From NCBI RefSeq assembly GCF_000349845.1, contig NC_020829.1, forward strand, positions 3,231,001-3,295,000: 64,000 nucleotides of DNA, read 5' to 3'. A model generated the notes under the pieces. The model had not been told where the DNA came from. It worked only from the letters and a program-made list of their open reading frames with translations, and did no database searches. Made by a program: the position numbers and the translations under genes. The stretch comes from Pseudomonas sp. ATCC 13867 (GTDB lineage Bacteria > Pseudomonadota > Gammaproteobacteria > Pseudomonadales > Pseudomonadaceae). Positions 44,013-52,366 of this stretch are shown piece by piece; position 1 is the first letter of the stretch, and every line of letters begins with the position of its first letter.

Positions 44013-44870
44013 CTATTGCGCGAGAGAGCGCAGGAAGGAGGCGATCACCTGGCTGCTGCGGCGCTCGGCGAGGTAGTACAGGTAGGTCTCGGTACACACC
44101 GGGTCGCCACTGATGCGGATGGCCTTCAGCCGCGGGTCGGCGATGTACTCCGCCTCGGACACCACGCCAATGCCGATGCCGCGGATCGCCGCCTCTCGCA
44201 GGGCTTCGCGGCTGCCTATCTCCATGGCGATGCGCGGCGTCACGTCGGCCTTGTCCAGCGTGCGCTCCAGCGCCACGCGGGTGGTCGAGCCCTGCTCTCG
44301 ACGCAGCAGCGGCTGGCCCTGCAAGGCTTGCAGGGGTACCTCCTCGTTACGCGCGAACGGGTGGTCGATGTGGGCGAAGAGGATCACCGGATGGCGCGCA
44401 TACAACTGCGCGACGAACGCCGGATCGTCATGCAGCCCGGCGAGCACACCGACGTCGGTGACATAGTTTTCCAGGTCGGCGAGCACCAAGGCGGAGTTGC
44501 CGATGCGGATCGACACGTCGATCTGCGGGTAATCGCGGCGGTACAGGTCGACCATCTCGATCACATGGAACGGCCCCACCGCGCCGACCTTCAGCTGCCC
44601 GCGGTTGAGCTGGCCGGAATCGCGCAGCAGGTTGGTCGCCTCCGATTCGAGCATCGACATCTGCTGGGCGATCGGCAGCAGCGCGCGGCCCACCGCGGTC
44701 AACTCGATGCGCCGGCCACGGCGGTGGAACAGCTCGACGTTGAACTCGCGCTCCAGGCCCTGGATCTGCGTGGTCGCGGTCGGCTGGCTGAGGCCGATGG
44801 CCCTGGCTCCGGCGCTGAAGCTGGCGTGGCGGGCCACGGCGAGGAAGGTGCGCAGGCGGGCGGTGGACAT
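44013..44870 (-). CDS. LysR-type regulator next to phosphonate transport genes
   Basis: Regulator of 285 aa. The HTH is LRTFLAVARHASFSAGARAIGLSQPTATTQIQGLE, followed by VELFHRRGRRIELTAVG. It is divergent from phnD across 111 bases and should control phosphonate uptake. Its sequence style is shared with the second LysR at 50235 (same VELFHRRGR-IEL link and a closely similar C-terminus), so the two are paralogues within one system. Confidence 0.87.
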   Translation of the reverse strand: MSTARLRTFLAVARHASFSAGARAIGLSQPTATTQIQGLEREFNVELFHRRGRRIELTAVGRALLPIAQQMSMLESEATNLLRDSGQLNRGQLKVGAVGPFHVIEMVDLYRRDYPQIDVSIRIGNSALVLADLENYVTDVGVLAGLHDDPAFVAQLYARHPVILFAHIDHPFARNEEVPLQALQGQPLLRREQGSTTRVALERTLDKADVTPRIAMEIGSREALREAAIRGIGIGVVSEAEYIADPRLKAIRISGDPVCTETYLYYLAERRSSQVIASFLRSLAQ

Positions 44871-44921
44871 CCATAGCTCCTATCAATGGATTTGTGCTCG
44901 AACCCATATTGATTTGATGGC

Positions 44922-44939
44922 GTGACTGTCACATGACAG
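44922..44939 (-). promoter_or_regulatory. Pho box between LysR and phnD
   Basis: On the reverse strand, CTGTCAT-GTGA-CAGTCAC matches the PhoB consensus CTGTCAT-N4-CTGTCAY at 13 of 14 half-site positions. It also reads as an inverted repeat CTGTCA-CA-TGACAG. It points toward the LysR gene but lies only 43 bases from phnD, so it could tie the system to phosphate starvation. Confidence 0.55.
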
Positions 44940-44981
44940 CCCTAGCTTTGGCGCTACCGAACACAACCTCCGGGTAACGCC

Positions 44982-45854
44982 ATGACTTCGCTGACCAGAC
45001 TGTTCCGCTTCGCCGTGCTGCCGCTCGCCTTCGCCTCCGCCTTGGCTTCCACTGCCCAGGCGCAGGACGCCCTCACCGTCGGCCTGATTCCCTCCGAGGA
45101 TTCCCAGGCCATGATCAAGAGCAGCCAGCTGGTCCTCGACCAGTTGCAGGAACGCCTGGGGATGCCGGTGAAGCCCTTCGTGGCCACCGACTACAACGGC
45201 GTGATCGAAGCGCTGCGCGCCGGCAAGCTCGACGTCGCCTATCTCGGCCCGTTCTCCTACGTGCTGGCGCATCAGGTCGCCGGCGCCGACGCCTTCGCCG
45301 TGGCGGTGACCAGGAAGACCGGCACCAGCGCCTACCACAGCCTGATCATCGCCCGTCAGGACAGCGGCATCCGCAGCCTGGACGACCTCAAGGGCCACAC
45401 CTTCGCCTTCGTCGACCCCAGTTCCGCCTCCGGCCACCTGTTCCCCAAGGCCGGCCTGGAGCAGTCCGGCCATGACCCAAAGGCGCTGTTCTCGCGGGTG
45501 ATCTTCTCCGGCTCCCACGACGCCAGCATCCTCGCCGTGGCGAACCGCAAGGTGGACGCCGCCGCCGTGGCCGACCGCATTCTTGCCGGCGCGATCAGCT
45601 CGGGGCAGGTCAAGCAGGACGACATCCAGGTGGTGTGGAAGTCCGACGACATCCCCGAATCGCCCATGGTCTGGCGCAAGAACCTCGACCCGGAACTGCA
45701 GCAGAAACTGGTTGCCGCGTTCGCCTCGATCAAGGACGTGCCGTGGGGCGACCAGGGCCAGCTGAATGGCTTCCAGCCCACCAACGACGCCGCCTACAAC
45801 GTCGTGCGCGACACCGCCAAGGTGCTCGACCTCGACCTGCGGAGCCTGAAATGA
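44982..45854 (+). CDS. phnD: Phosphonate ABC transporter, substrate-binding protein
   Basis: Periplasmic binding protein of 290 aa with a Sec signal peptide ending near AQA-QDALTVGL (residue ~27). PhnD-family phrases are VGLIPSEDSQAMIKSSQLVLDQLQERLG, TDYNGVIEALRAGKLDVAYLGPFSYVLA, and DPSSASGHLFPKAGL. It delivers phosphonates to PhnCE. Its stop overlaps the phnC start (ATGA). Confidence 0.93.
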   Translation: MTSLTRLFRFAVLPLAFASALASTAQAQDALTVGLIPSEDSQAMIKSSQLVLDQLQERLGMPVKPFVATDYNGVIEALRAGKLDVAYLGPFSYVLAHQVAGADAFAVAVTRKTGTSAYHSLIIARQDSGIRSLDDLKGHTFAFVDPSSASGHLFPKAGLEQSGHDPKALFSRVIFSGSHDASILAVANRKVDAAAVADRILAGAISSGQVKQDDIQVVWKSDDIPESPMVWRKNLDPELQQKLVAAFASIKDVPWGDQGQLNGFQPTNDAAYNVVRDTAKVLDLDLRSLK

Positions 45855-46651
45855 TCCGCGTCGCCCAACTAACCAAGGGCTACGGCGACAACCCGGTTCT
45901 GCGCGGGATCGACCTGCGCATCGAGGCCGGCGAGTTCGTGGTGATCCTCGGTCAGTCCGGCGCCGGCAAGTCCACCCTGCTGCGCTGCATGAACCGCCTG
46001 GCCCAGGCCGACGGCGGCGAATTGCAGGTGGCCGGCGTCGACGCCATGCAGGCGCGCGATACCCGCGAGCTGCGGCGGCGGGTGGCGATGATCTTCCAGC
46101 ACCACAACGTGGTGCCGCGCCTGTCGGTGCTGAAGAACGTGCTCACCGGGCGCCTGGGCTGCGTCGGCACCCTCGCCTCGGTGCTGCAGCTGTTCAGCCG
46201 CGATGACGTCGCCCTGGCCCGCGAATGCCTGCGCCGGGTGGAGCTGGAACACAAGGCGGAAGCGCGCACCGACTCCCTCTCCGGCGGACAGATGCAGCGC
46301 GTGGGCATCGCCCGTGCGCTGGCCCAGCGGCCGCAGGTGATCCTCGCCGACGAACCGGTGGCCAGCCTCGACCCGAAGACCGCGCATCTGGTCATGCACT
46401 ACCTGCGCGAGGCCACCCGCAAGCTGGGCATCACCGTGGTGTGCAACCTGCACCAGGTAGACCTGGCGCGGGAGTTCGGCGACCGCATCGTCGGCCTCGC
46501 CAACGGCCGCCTGGTGTTCGACGGCAGCCGCGAACAACTGGACGACGCGGCCCTGCAGCGCATCTACCAGCAACGCCCGTGCAGCGAGGCAACCGTCTAC
46601 CAGGCGGCCGCCCGCGCGGTCTACGCCAGCGAAACAGGAGCCGGAGCATGA
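45851..46651 (+). CDS. phnC: Phosphonate ABC transporter, ATP-binding protein
   Basis: ABC ATPase of 266 aa with Walker A GQSGAGKST, Q-loop MIFQHHNVV, signature LSGGQMQRVGIARAL, Walker B VILADEPVASLD, and the H-loop histidine in CNLHQVDLA. The PhnC-type insertion (GRLGCVGTLASVLQLFSRDD) supports the assignment. It overlaps phnD and phnE by four bases each, so translation is tightly coupled. Confidence 0.95.
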   Translation: MIRVAQLTKGYGDNPVLRGIDLRIEAGEFVVILGQSGAGKSTLLRCMNRLAQADGGELQVAGVDAMQARDTRELRRRVAMIFQHHNVVPRLSVLKNVLTGRLGCVGTLASVLQLFSRDDVALARECLRRVELEHKAEARTDSLSGGQMQRVGIARALAQRPQVILADEPVASLDPKTAHLVMHYLREATRKLGITVVCNLHQVDLAREFGDRIVGLANGRLVFDGSREQLDDAALQRIYQQRPCSEATVYQAAARAVYASETGAGA

Positions 46652-47466
46652 ACCTGCGCAGCCACCACTGGATGGTCGAGATGCCGCACACCAAGCGCGG
46701 CTGGCTGACCACCGGCGCCGCCGTGCTGGCGGTGCTCTACCTGTTGCACTGGAGCGCCGAGGGCGCCCAACTGAGCTGGAGCGAACTGGCCAACGGCCTG
46801 CCGCAGATCGGCGACTTCCTGAGCCGCTCGCTGCCGCCGGACCTGAGCATCCTCCCCAGCCTCTGGCGCCCGGCGCTGGAGACCCTGCAGATCGCCCTCT
46901 GGGGCACCCTGCTGGGCATCGTGCTGGCCGTGCCGCTGGGCTTTCTCGCCGCGCGCAACCTGCACGGCAACCGCTGGCTGTACCTCGCCACGCGCCAGCT
47001 GCTCAACGTGATCCGCAGCATCAACGAACTGATCCTCGCCCTGGTGTTCGTCTCCGCCGTGGGCCTTGGGCCCTTCCCCGGCGTGCTGGCCCTGGCGCTG
47101 CACGGCGTGGGCATGCTCGGCAAGTTCTTCGCCGAGAGCATCGAGGAAATCGACCAGGGCCCGATCGAGGCGCTGCAGGCCACCGGTGCGCGGCCGTTGC
47201 AGGTGATCGTCTTCGGCGTGCTGCCGCAGGTGATCACCGCCTGGATCGCCGTGGTGCTCTACCGCTTCGAGGTCAACCTGCGCTCGGCCACCGTGCTCGG
47301 CATGGTCGGTGCTGGCGGCCTGGGCTTCGAACTGGTCAGCAGCCTGAAGCTGTTCAAGTACCAGGAGACCGCCACCTGCATCGTCGTCATCACCGTCATG
47401 GTGGTGCTTGCCGACCTGCTCTCCAACCGCCTGCGCCACGCCATCCAGGGTAACGGACGGCACTGA
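46648..47466 (+). CDS. phnE: Phosphonate ABC transporter, permease
   Basis: Inner-membrane permease of 272 aa with six membrane segments. The PhnE phrases are RPALETLQIALWGTLLGIVLAVPLGFLAARNL and the EAA-type loop ESIEEIDQGPIEALQATGARPLQVIVFGVLPQV. Its start overlaps phnC. A CGTGTGCC/GGCACACG hairpin at 47513-47533 may mark the end of this transcript. Confidence 0.94.
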   Translation: MNLRSHHWMVEMPHTKRGWLTTGAAVLAVLYLLHWSAEGAQLSWSELANGLPQIGDFLSRSLPPDLSILPSLWRPALETLQIALWGTLLGIVLAVPLGFLAARNLHGNRWLYLATRQLLNVIRSINELILALVFVSAVGLGPFPGVLALALHGVGMLGKFFAESIEEIDQGPIEALQATGARPLQVIVFGVLPQVITAWIAVVLYRFEVNLRSATVLGMVGAGGLGFELVSSLKLFKYQETATCIVVITVMVVLADLLSNRLRHAIQGNGRH

Positions 47467-47682
47467 CCGCCTGGGCCCCAACCTCTCCCCCTTCCGCCCC
47501 AACCTCCTGCCGCGTGTGCCTGCCGGGCACACGCTTGGCAGGCGCACGCCTGGAGTTTGCCCAAGATGCCCGCACCCGCCGTTATCGGTCTGGCCGATGC
47601 CCACCTGCGATCAATCGATTGGAACGAAACCGACGAGGCCCCGAGCATGGCCGCACGTTCAAACAACAACAAGGAACTGCCC

Positions 47683-48771
47683 ATGCCTGCCCGATTCCAC
47701 AATCCGGTCGCCACCGTTTTCGGCGGCGGCAGCCTGGACCGCATCGCCGACCTGTGCGAAGGCAAGGTCGCCCTGGTGACCTTTCCCGAAGCCGCGCAAC
47801 TGGGGCTGATCGACCGTGTCCGCAGCCTGCTCGGCGAGCGCCTCGCCTACGTCATCGACGACGTGCAGCCCAACCCCGACGTGGCCTGGCTGCGCGATGT
47901 GCACGAGCGCTTCTGGCGCGAAGCAGCGGACTGCAGCACCGTCTTCGCCCTTGGCGGAGGCAGCGCCATCGACACCGCCAAGGCGCTGATCGTCGGCACC
48001 GCTTCCGGGCACTTCGACGAGCTGCTCGACCTACTGGCCGCCGGCAAGCCCTTCGCCCCGGCGCGCAGCAAGACGCTGATCGCCGCGCCGACCACCGCCG
48101 GCACCGGCAGCGAAGTCACGCCCTGGGCGACCATCTGGGACGCCCAGCGGCAGAAGAAGTATTCCCTGCACCTGGACTGCACCTGGCCCAAGGTCGCGCT
48201 GATCGACCCGGACCTGATGCTCAGCGTGCCCGCCGGGGTGACGGTTTCCACCGGGCTGGACGCGCTGTCCCACGCGCTGGAATCGATCTGGAACCACAAC
48301 GCCAACCCGATCTCCGACACCTTCGCCATCTCCGCCATCGAGGACATCCTCGACTGCCTGCCGCGCCTGCAACAGGACCTCTCCAACCGCGAACTGCGCT
48401 CGCGCATGGCCCTGGCCGCGCTGAAGGCCGGCATGGCCTTCTCCAACACCAAGACCGCGCTGGCCCACTCCATCTCCTATGAGATGACCCTGCGCCACGG
48501 CCTGCCCCACGGCATCGCCTGCTCCTTCACCCTGCCACTGGTGCTGGGCCTGGCCTGGGGCCGCGACGCCGACCGCGACCGCACCCTGCAGCGGGTGTTC
48601 GGCCACGACCTTGCCGGCGCGCAGAAGCGCCTGCGTGAATTCCTCCATCGCCTCGGGGTCAAGACCGAGTTCGGCGACTACGGCGTGACTGCCGCCGAAG
48701 CCGAAGCGATGATCAACTTCGCCATGCAGGGTGCCCGAGGACGCAACTTCATCGGCTCGCAAGCCGCCTGA
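47683..48771 (+). CDS. Iron-type alcohol dehydrogenase of the phosphonate cluster
   Basis: Group III alcohol dehydrogenase of 362 aa. The NAD-binding GGGSAIDTAKAL (about residues 92-103) is present. Metal ligands are in STGLDALSHALE and AHSISYEMTLRHGLPHG. Family members near phosphonate genes reduce or oxidise phosphonoacetaldehyde. Beside phnX, it would most simply oxidise 2-hydroxyethylphosphonate to phosphonoacetaldehyde (inference). AAGGA lies before the ATG at 47683; an ATG at 47647 is also possible. A terminator follows the gene. Confidence 0.87.
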   Translation: MPARFHNPVATVFGGGSLDRIADLCEGKVALVTFPEAAQLGLIDRVRSLLGERLAYVIDDVQPNPDVAWLRDVHERFWREAADCSTVFALGGGSAIDTAKALIVGTASGHFDELLDLLAAGKPFAPARSKTLIAAPTTAGTGSEVTPWATIWDAQRQKKYSLHLDCTWPKVALIDPDLMLSVPAGVTVSTGLDALSHALESIWNHNANPISDTFAISAIEDILDCLPRLQQDLSNRELRSRMALAALKAGMAFSNTKTALAHSISYEMTLRHGLPHGIACSFTLPLVLGLAWGRDADRDRTLQRVFGHDLAGAQKRLREFLHRLGVKTEFGDYGVTAAEAEAMINFAMQGARGRNFIGSQAA

Positions 48772-48786
48772 CGCCGCCCCTCATTG

Positions 48787-48809
48787 GGCGGCCCCGGCGG
48801 CCGCCTTTT
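48787..48809 (+). terminator. Terminator after the alcohol dehydrogenase gene
   Basis: A 7-bp GC stem (GGCGGCC/GGCCGCC, loop CCGGC) is followed by TTTT. It lies 15 bases after the stop and would separate the transporter gene that follows, at least in part. Confidence 0.65.
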
Positions 48810-48882
48810 CCTGTTGCACCAAAAAAGAGTGCCGACACGCCGAGCTTTTAGCCGGCGCGAGCGAACAAGAAGGAAAACCACC

Positions 48883-50178
48883 ATGAACCGTGCACAAACC
48901 CTGTCTGGCCCCATCCCCGCCGTCACACCATTCCGCCTTGCTCAGTGGCGCATGCTGCTGGCCGCGATGTTCTGCTACCTGTTCTTCTACACCGGGCGCC
49001 AGACCTTCGGCTTTGCCATCCCCGGCATCCAGGCCGAGTTCGGCCTGAGCAAGGAGACCCTCGGCTGGGCCTCCAGCGCCATGCTGTGGATGTATGCCAT
49101 CGGCCAGGCCATCAACGGCAACCTCGCCGACAAATTCGGCGGGCGACGCATCATGAGCCTGGGCGCGGCGCTATCCTGCGCAGCCAATTGGGTCACCAGC
49201 TTCGCCGGCGGCTTCGGCAGCCTGATCCTGCCGTGGGGCATCAACGGCTATTTCCAGGCCCTGGGCTGGGCGCCGGGCAGCCGCCTGCTGTCGAACTGGT
49301 GGAGCGCCGCCGAGCGCGGGAAGGTCTACGGCTTCTATGTGTTCGCCGCCGGTTGCGCCTCGGTGCTGTCCTACGTCACCTCGGTAGTGGTGATCGACGT
49401 GCTGCACCTGGAGTGGCGCTGGATCTTCCGCCTGCCGGTGCTGCTGATGCTCGCTGGTGGCATCGTGTTCTTCCTGGTGGCCCGCGAGCGCCCGCAGGAC
49501 ATGGGCTTCGAACCGCTGGCCGACACCGGCGTGGCGAACGCCGAGGACCGCGCCAGCGAAGCCGCCCACGGCGAGGAAGAAACATCGACGCAACGCTACC
49601 TCGCCGTGCTGAAGAACCCGCGCCTGCTGGTGGCGGCGCTGTCGCTGGGCTTCCAGAACGCCGCGCGCTACGGGCTGATCGTCTGGGTGCCGGTGCACTT
49701 CCTCGGCGCCGACTGGCAGAAGGGCCAGAGCTTCATCGACCCGAAGTGGATCACCATCGCCCTGCCCGTCGGCATGGCCGTGGGTGCGCTGAGCAACGGC
49801 TGGGTGTCCGACCGCCTGTTCGGCAGCAAGCGCTACCGCGCGATCATGCTCTACATGGTGCTGGGCGCCCTCACCAGCCTGTGGATGTGGAGCCTGCCGG
49901 CGCACAGCGGGGTCGGTCTGCTCGCGCTGTTCTTCTGCGGCTTCTTCGTCTACGGCCCGGCGTCGAGCTTCTGGGCGCTCTGCCCGGACCTGGTCGGCGC
50001 GCGCCGCGCCGGCACCGCCACCGGGATCATGAACTTCTCCTCCTACCTCTTCGCGGGCCTGGCCGAACCCCTGATCGGTCGTATGCTGGACACGACCGGC
50101 AATACTTCACTGATCTTCATCGTGGTCACCACGGCCTGCGTGTGCAGCGCGGTGGTCGCCCTGTTCGTCCGGCGCTGA
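48883..50178 (+). CDS. MFS transporter of the organophosphate antiporter (GlpT-like) type
   Basis: Membrane transporter of 431 aa with twelve segments. Marks of the OPA group are YLFFYTGRQTFGFAIPGIQAEFGLS near the N-terminus and WGINGYFQALGWAPGSRLLSNW (residues 118-139). This group exchanges organic phosphates for phosphate, and its place between the dehydrogenase and phnX suggests a phosphonate substrate. AAGGA precedes the ATG at 48883. A broken copy of residues 118-139 lies at 52124-52189. Confidence 0.87.
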   Translation: MNRAQTLSGPIPAVTPFRLAQWRMLLAAMFCYLFFYTGRQTFGFAIPGIQAEFGLSKETLGWASSAMLWMYAIGQAINGNLADKFGGRRIMSLGAALSCAANWVTSFAGGFGSLILPWGINGYFQALGWAPGSRLLSNWWSAAERGKVYGFYVFAAGCASVLSYVTSVVVIDVLHLEWRWIFRLPVLLMLAGGIVFFLVARERPQDMGFEPLADTGVANAEDRASEAAHGEEETSTQRYLAVLKNPRLLVAALSLGFQNAARYGLIVWVPVHFLGADWQKGQSFIDPKWITIALPVGMAVGALSNGWVSDRLFGSKRYRAIMLYMVLGALTSLWMWSLPAHSGVGLLALFFCGFFVYGPASSFWALCPDLVGARRAGTATGIMNFSSYLFAGLAEPLIGRMLDTTGNTSLIFIVVTTACVCSAVVALFVRR

Positions 50179-50234
50179 GGGCACGGCCATGTGGCAAGCC
50201 CCGGAGCCAGACGCCTCCTATAAAAAGAGAAGCC

Positions 50235-51095
50235 ATGTACCAGTACCACAAGTGGTTGCGCTCCTTTCATGCCGTGGCCCGCACCGGCAGCTTCACCCAG
50301 GCGGCGGCGCTGCTGAGCGTCGGCCAGCCGACCATCAGCGAGCAGGTCAGCGGCCTGGAGAAGCGCTTCTCAGTCGAGCTGTTCCATCGTCGCGGCCGCT
50401 TCATCGAGCTGAGCCCGGCCGGGCAGCAGCTCTACGCGATCACCCAGGGCCTGTTCGGCCAGGAGGACGAAGCCTTGCAACTGCTGCAGAGCTTCCAACA
50501 GCGCAAACAGGGCATGCTGCGCCTCGGCGCGGTGTCGCCGCCGATCGCCATGAGCCTGACCTACTCGCTGATGCAGCGGTACCCGGAGATCGAGCTGGAG
50601 ACCTCCTTCACCAGCGAGGCCGGCACCCTGGAGCGGCTGTACAACTTCGACATCGACGTGGCGATCCTCGCCCTCTCGGAGTTCGACCAGCGCCTGAGCA
50701 CGCAGCTCTACCGCACCTGCCCGATCCTCGCGGTGGTACGCGACGACCACCCCTGGGCACGGCAGGAATCGGTCAGCGTGCAGGAGATCGCCAAGGAGCG
50801 TGTGGTACTGCGCGAGCCGGCCTCGCGTACCCGTCAGCTGGTGGAGGAAGGCTGTCGCCAGCACGGCGTGGAACTGGACTGCGCGATGCAGCTGAACAGC
50901 CGCGAGGCGATCGTACATGCGGTGGTACACGGCATCGGCGTGGGCTTCGTCTCGGCGGTGGAGTACGCCGACCGGCCGGGCACGCGCTCCATCGCCTTCG
51001 CCGAGGACCCGTTCCACATCAGCTACTACCTGTGCTGCCTGGGCATCCGCCGCAAGCGGCCGATCATCGCCGAGCTGTTCGACTCCACGGCCTGA
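50235..51095 (+). CDS. LysR-type regulator of the phosphonate cluster (second)
   Basis: Regulator of 286 aa with HTH WLRSFHAVARTGSFTQAAALLSVGQPTISEQVSGLE and link VELFHRRGRFIELSPAG. It is a paralogue of the LysR at 44013. It lies between the transporter and phnX in the same direction, 93 bases before phnX, and probably controls the catabolic half of the cluster. Confidence 0.87.
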   Translation: MYQYHKWLRSFHAVARTGSFTQAAALLSVGQPTISEQVSGLEKRFSVELFHRRGRFIELSPAGQQLYAITQGLFGQEDEALQLLQSFQQRKQGMLRLGAVSPPIAMSLTYSLMQRYPEIELETSFTSEAGTLERLYNFDIDVAILALSEFDQRLSTQLYRTCPILAVVRDDHPWARQESVSVQEIAKERVVLREPASRTRQLVEEGCRQHGVELDCAMQLNSREAIVHAVVHGIGVGFVSAVEYADRPGTRSIAFAEDPFHISYYLCCLGIRRKRPIIAELFDSTA

Positions 51096-51188
51096 TCGTC
51101 AACTCGAACAACCCCTGACATCGCGAGCCTGCCACGACGCCGGGCGGGCCGCGCTCATTCTCAAGAATCCCCTCACAGGAGCATCACC

Positions 51189-52016
51189 ATGCACTACCAG
51201 CAACCCAAGCAACTGCAAGCCGCCATCCTCGACTGGGCCGGCACCGTGGTCGACTTCGGCTCCTTCGCGCCGACGCAGATCTTCGTCGAAGCCTTCGCCA
51301 AGTTCGGCATCCAGGTCAGCCTGGAAGAGGCCCGTGGCCCGATGGGCATGGGCAAGTGGGACCACATCCGCACCCTGTGCGACATTCCCGCCATCGGCGA
51401 GCGCTACAAGGCCAAGTTCGGCCGCGTGCCGAGCGACGACGACGTCACCGCCATCTACGAGCGCTTCATGCCGCTGCAGATCGAGAAGATCGCCGAGCAC
51501 TCGGCGCTGATTCCCGGCGCGCTGGACGCCATCGCCGCACTGCGCAAGCAAGGGCTGAAGATCGGCTCCTGCTCCGGCTATCCGGCGGTGGTGATGGAGA
51601 AGGTCGTGGCCCTGGCGAAGACCAACGGCTACGTCGCCGACCATGTGGTCGCTACCGATGAAGTGCCCAACGGCCGCCCGCATCCGGCCCAGGCGCTGGC
51701 CAACGTGATCGCCCTGGGCATCAACGACGTGGCGGCCTGCGTGAAGGTCGACGATACCTGGCCGGGCATCCTCGAAGGCCGCAGCGCCGGCATGTGGACC
51801 GTGGCGCTGACCTGCTCGGGCAATGCCCTGGGGCTGACCTATGAGCAATACAAGGCGCTGCCAGCGGAGAAGCTGGAGCAGGAACGCCGCCGTATCGGCC
51901 AGATGTTCGAAGGCTCGCGCCCGCACTACCTGATCGACACCATCGCCGAGCTGCCGGCGGTGATCGAAGACATCAACGCGCGCCTGGCGCGGGGCGAGAT
52001 GCCGCAGGGCTGCTAG
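51189..52016 (+). CDS. phnX: Phosphonoacetaldehyde hydrolase (phosphonatase)
   Basis: HAD-superfamily enzyme of 275 aa that cleaves phosphonoacetaldehyde to acetaldehyde and phosphate. The nucleophile is D15 in [14 protein letters not shown]56 in MGMGKWDHI is the Schiff-base lysine of the cap. HAD motif II is [10 protein letters not shown], and the acidic end is [27 protein letters not shown] site precedes the ATG. Acetaldehyde and phosphate are the products of use. A strong terminator follows. Confidence 0.95.
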   Translation: MHYQQPKQLQAAILDWAGTVVDFGSFAPTQIFVEAFAKFGIQVSLEEARGPMGMGKWDHIRTLCDIPAIGERYKAKFGRVPSDDDVTAIYERFMPLQIEKIAEHSALIPGALDAIAALRKQGLKIGSCSGYPAVVMEKVVALAKTNGYVADHVVATDEVPNGRPHPAQALANVIALGINDVAACVKVDDTWPGILEGRSAGMWTVALTCSGNALGLTYEQYKALPAEKLEQERRRIGQMFEGSRPHYLIDTIAELPAVIEDINARLARGEMPQGC

Positions 52017-52029
52017 TTCTTCCCACGAG

Positions 52030-52056
52030 AAGGGCCCGTACACGCGGGCCTTTTTT
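52030..52056 (+). terminator. Rho-independent terminator after phnX
   Basis: GGCCCG/CGGGCC stem (52033-52038 with 52045-52050) with A-T extension, then six T residues (52051-52056). Confidence 0.85.
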
Positions 52057-52123
52057 GTGCCACCGTAGGAGACAGTCGAGCGACAGCGTCGAAATCACGC
52101 CGTGCAGGTCTTTCAGCCGTGGA

Positions 52124-52189
52124 TGGGGACTGAACGGCTACATCCAGTCGATGGGTTTCGCCCCTGGCAGTCGCTTGCTTTCCAACTGG
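52124..52189 (+). pseudogene. Relic of an OPA-type transporter gene
   Basis: Twenty-two codons read WGLNGYIQSMG then FAPGSRLLSNW. They match residues 118-139 of the transporter encoded at 48883-50178 at 17 of 22 positions. The similarity stops on both sides. It lies in the 350-base gap between phnX and the next gene, which otherwise holds only the phnX terminator. This looks like a leftover of a second transporter copy. Confidence 0.6.
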
Positions 52190-52366
52190 CGGGACGATCG
52201 CCGGCGCGCCCGTCGGGCGCCGCTCGCTGAAGTGCCGGCAGGACGGCTGCGCAACTGCGACATCCTGTACTTGGCGCTGAACCTTGCCGATTGAGGGTCG
52301 AAACGCCAATGCCGGCACGGGGACCGGGTTGTGCCTGGCACAGCCCGATTCCCTTGCCGGCGGCAG

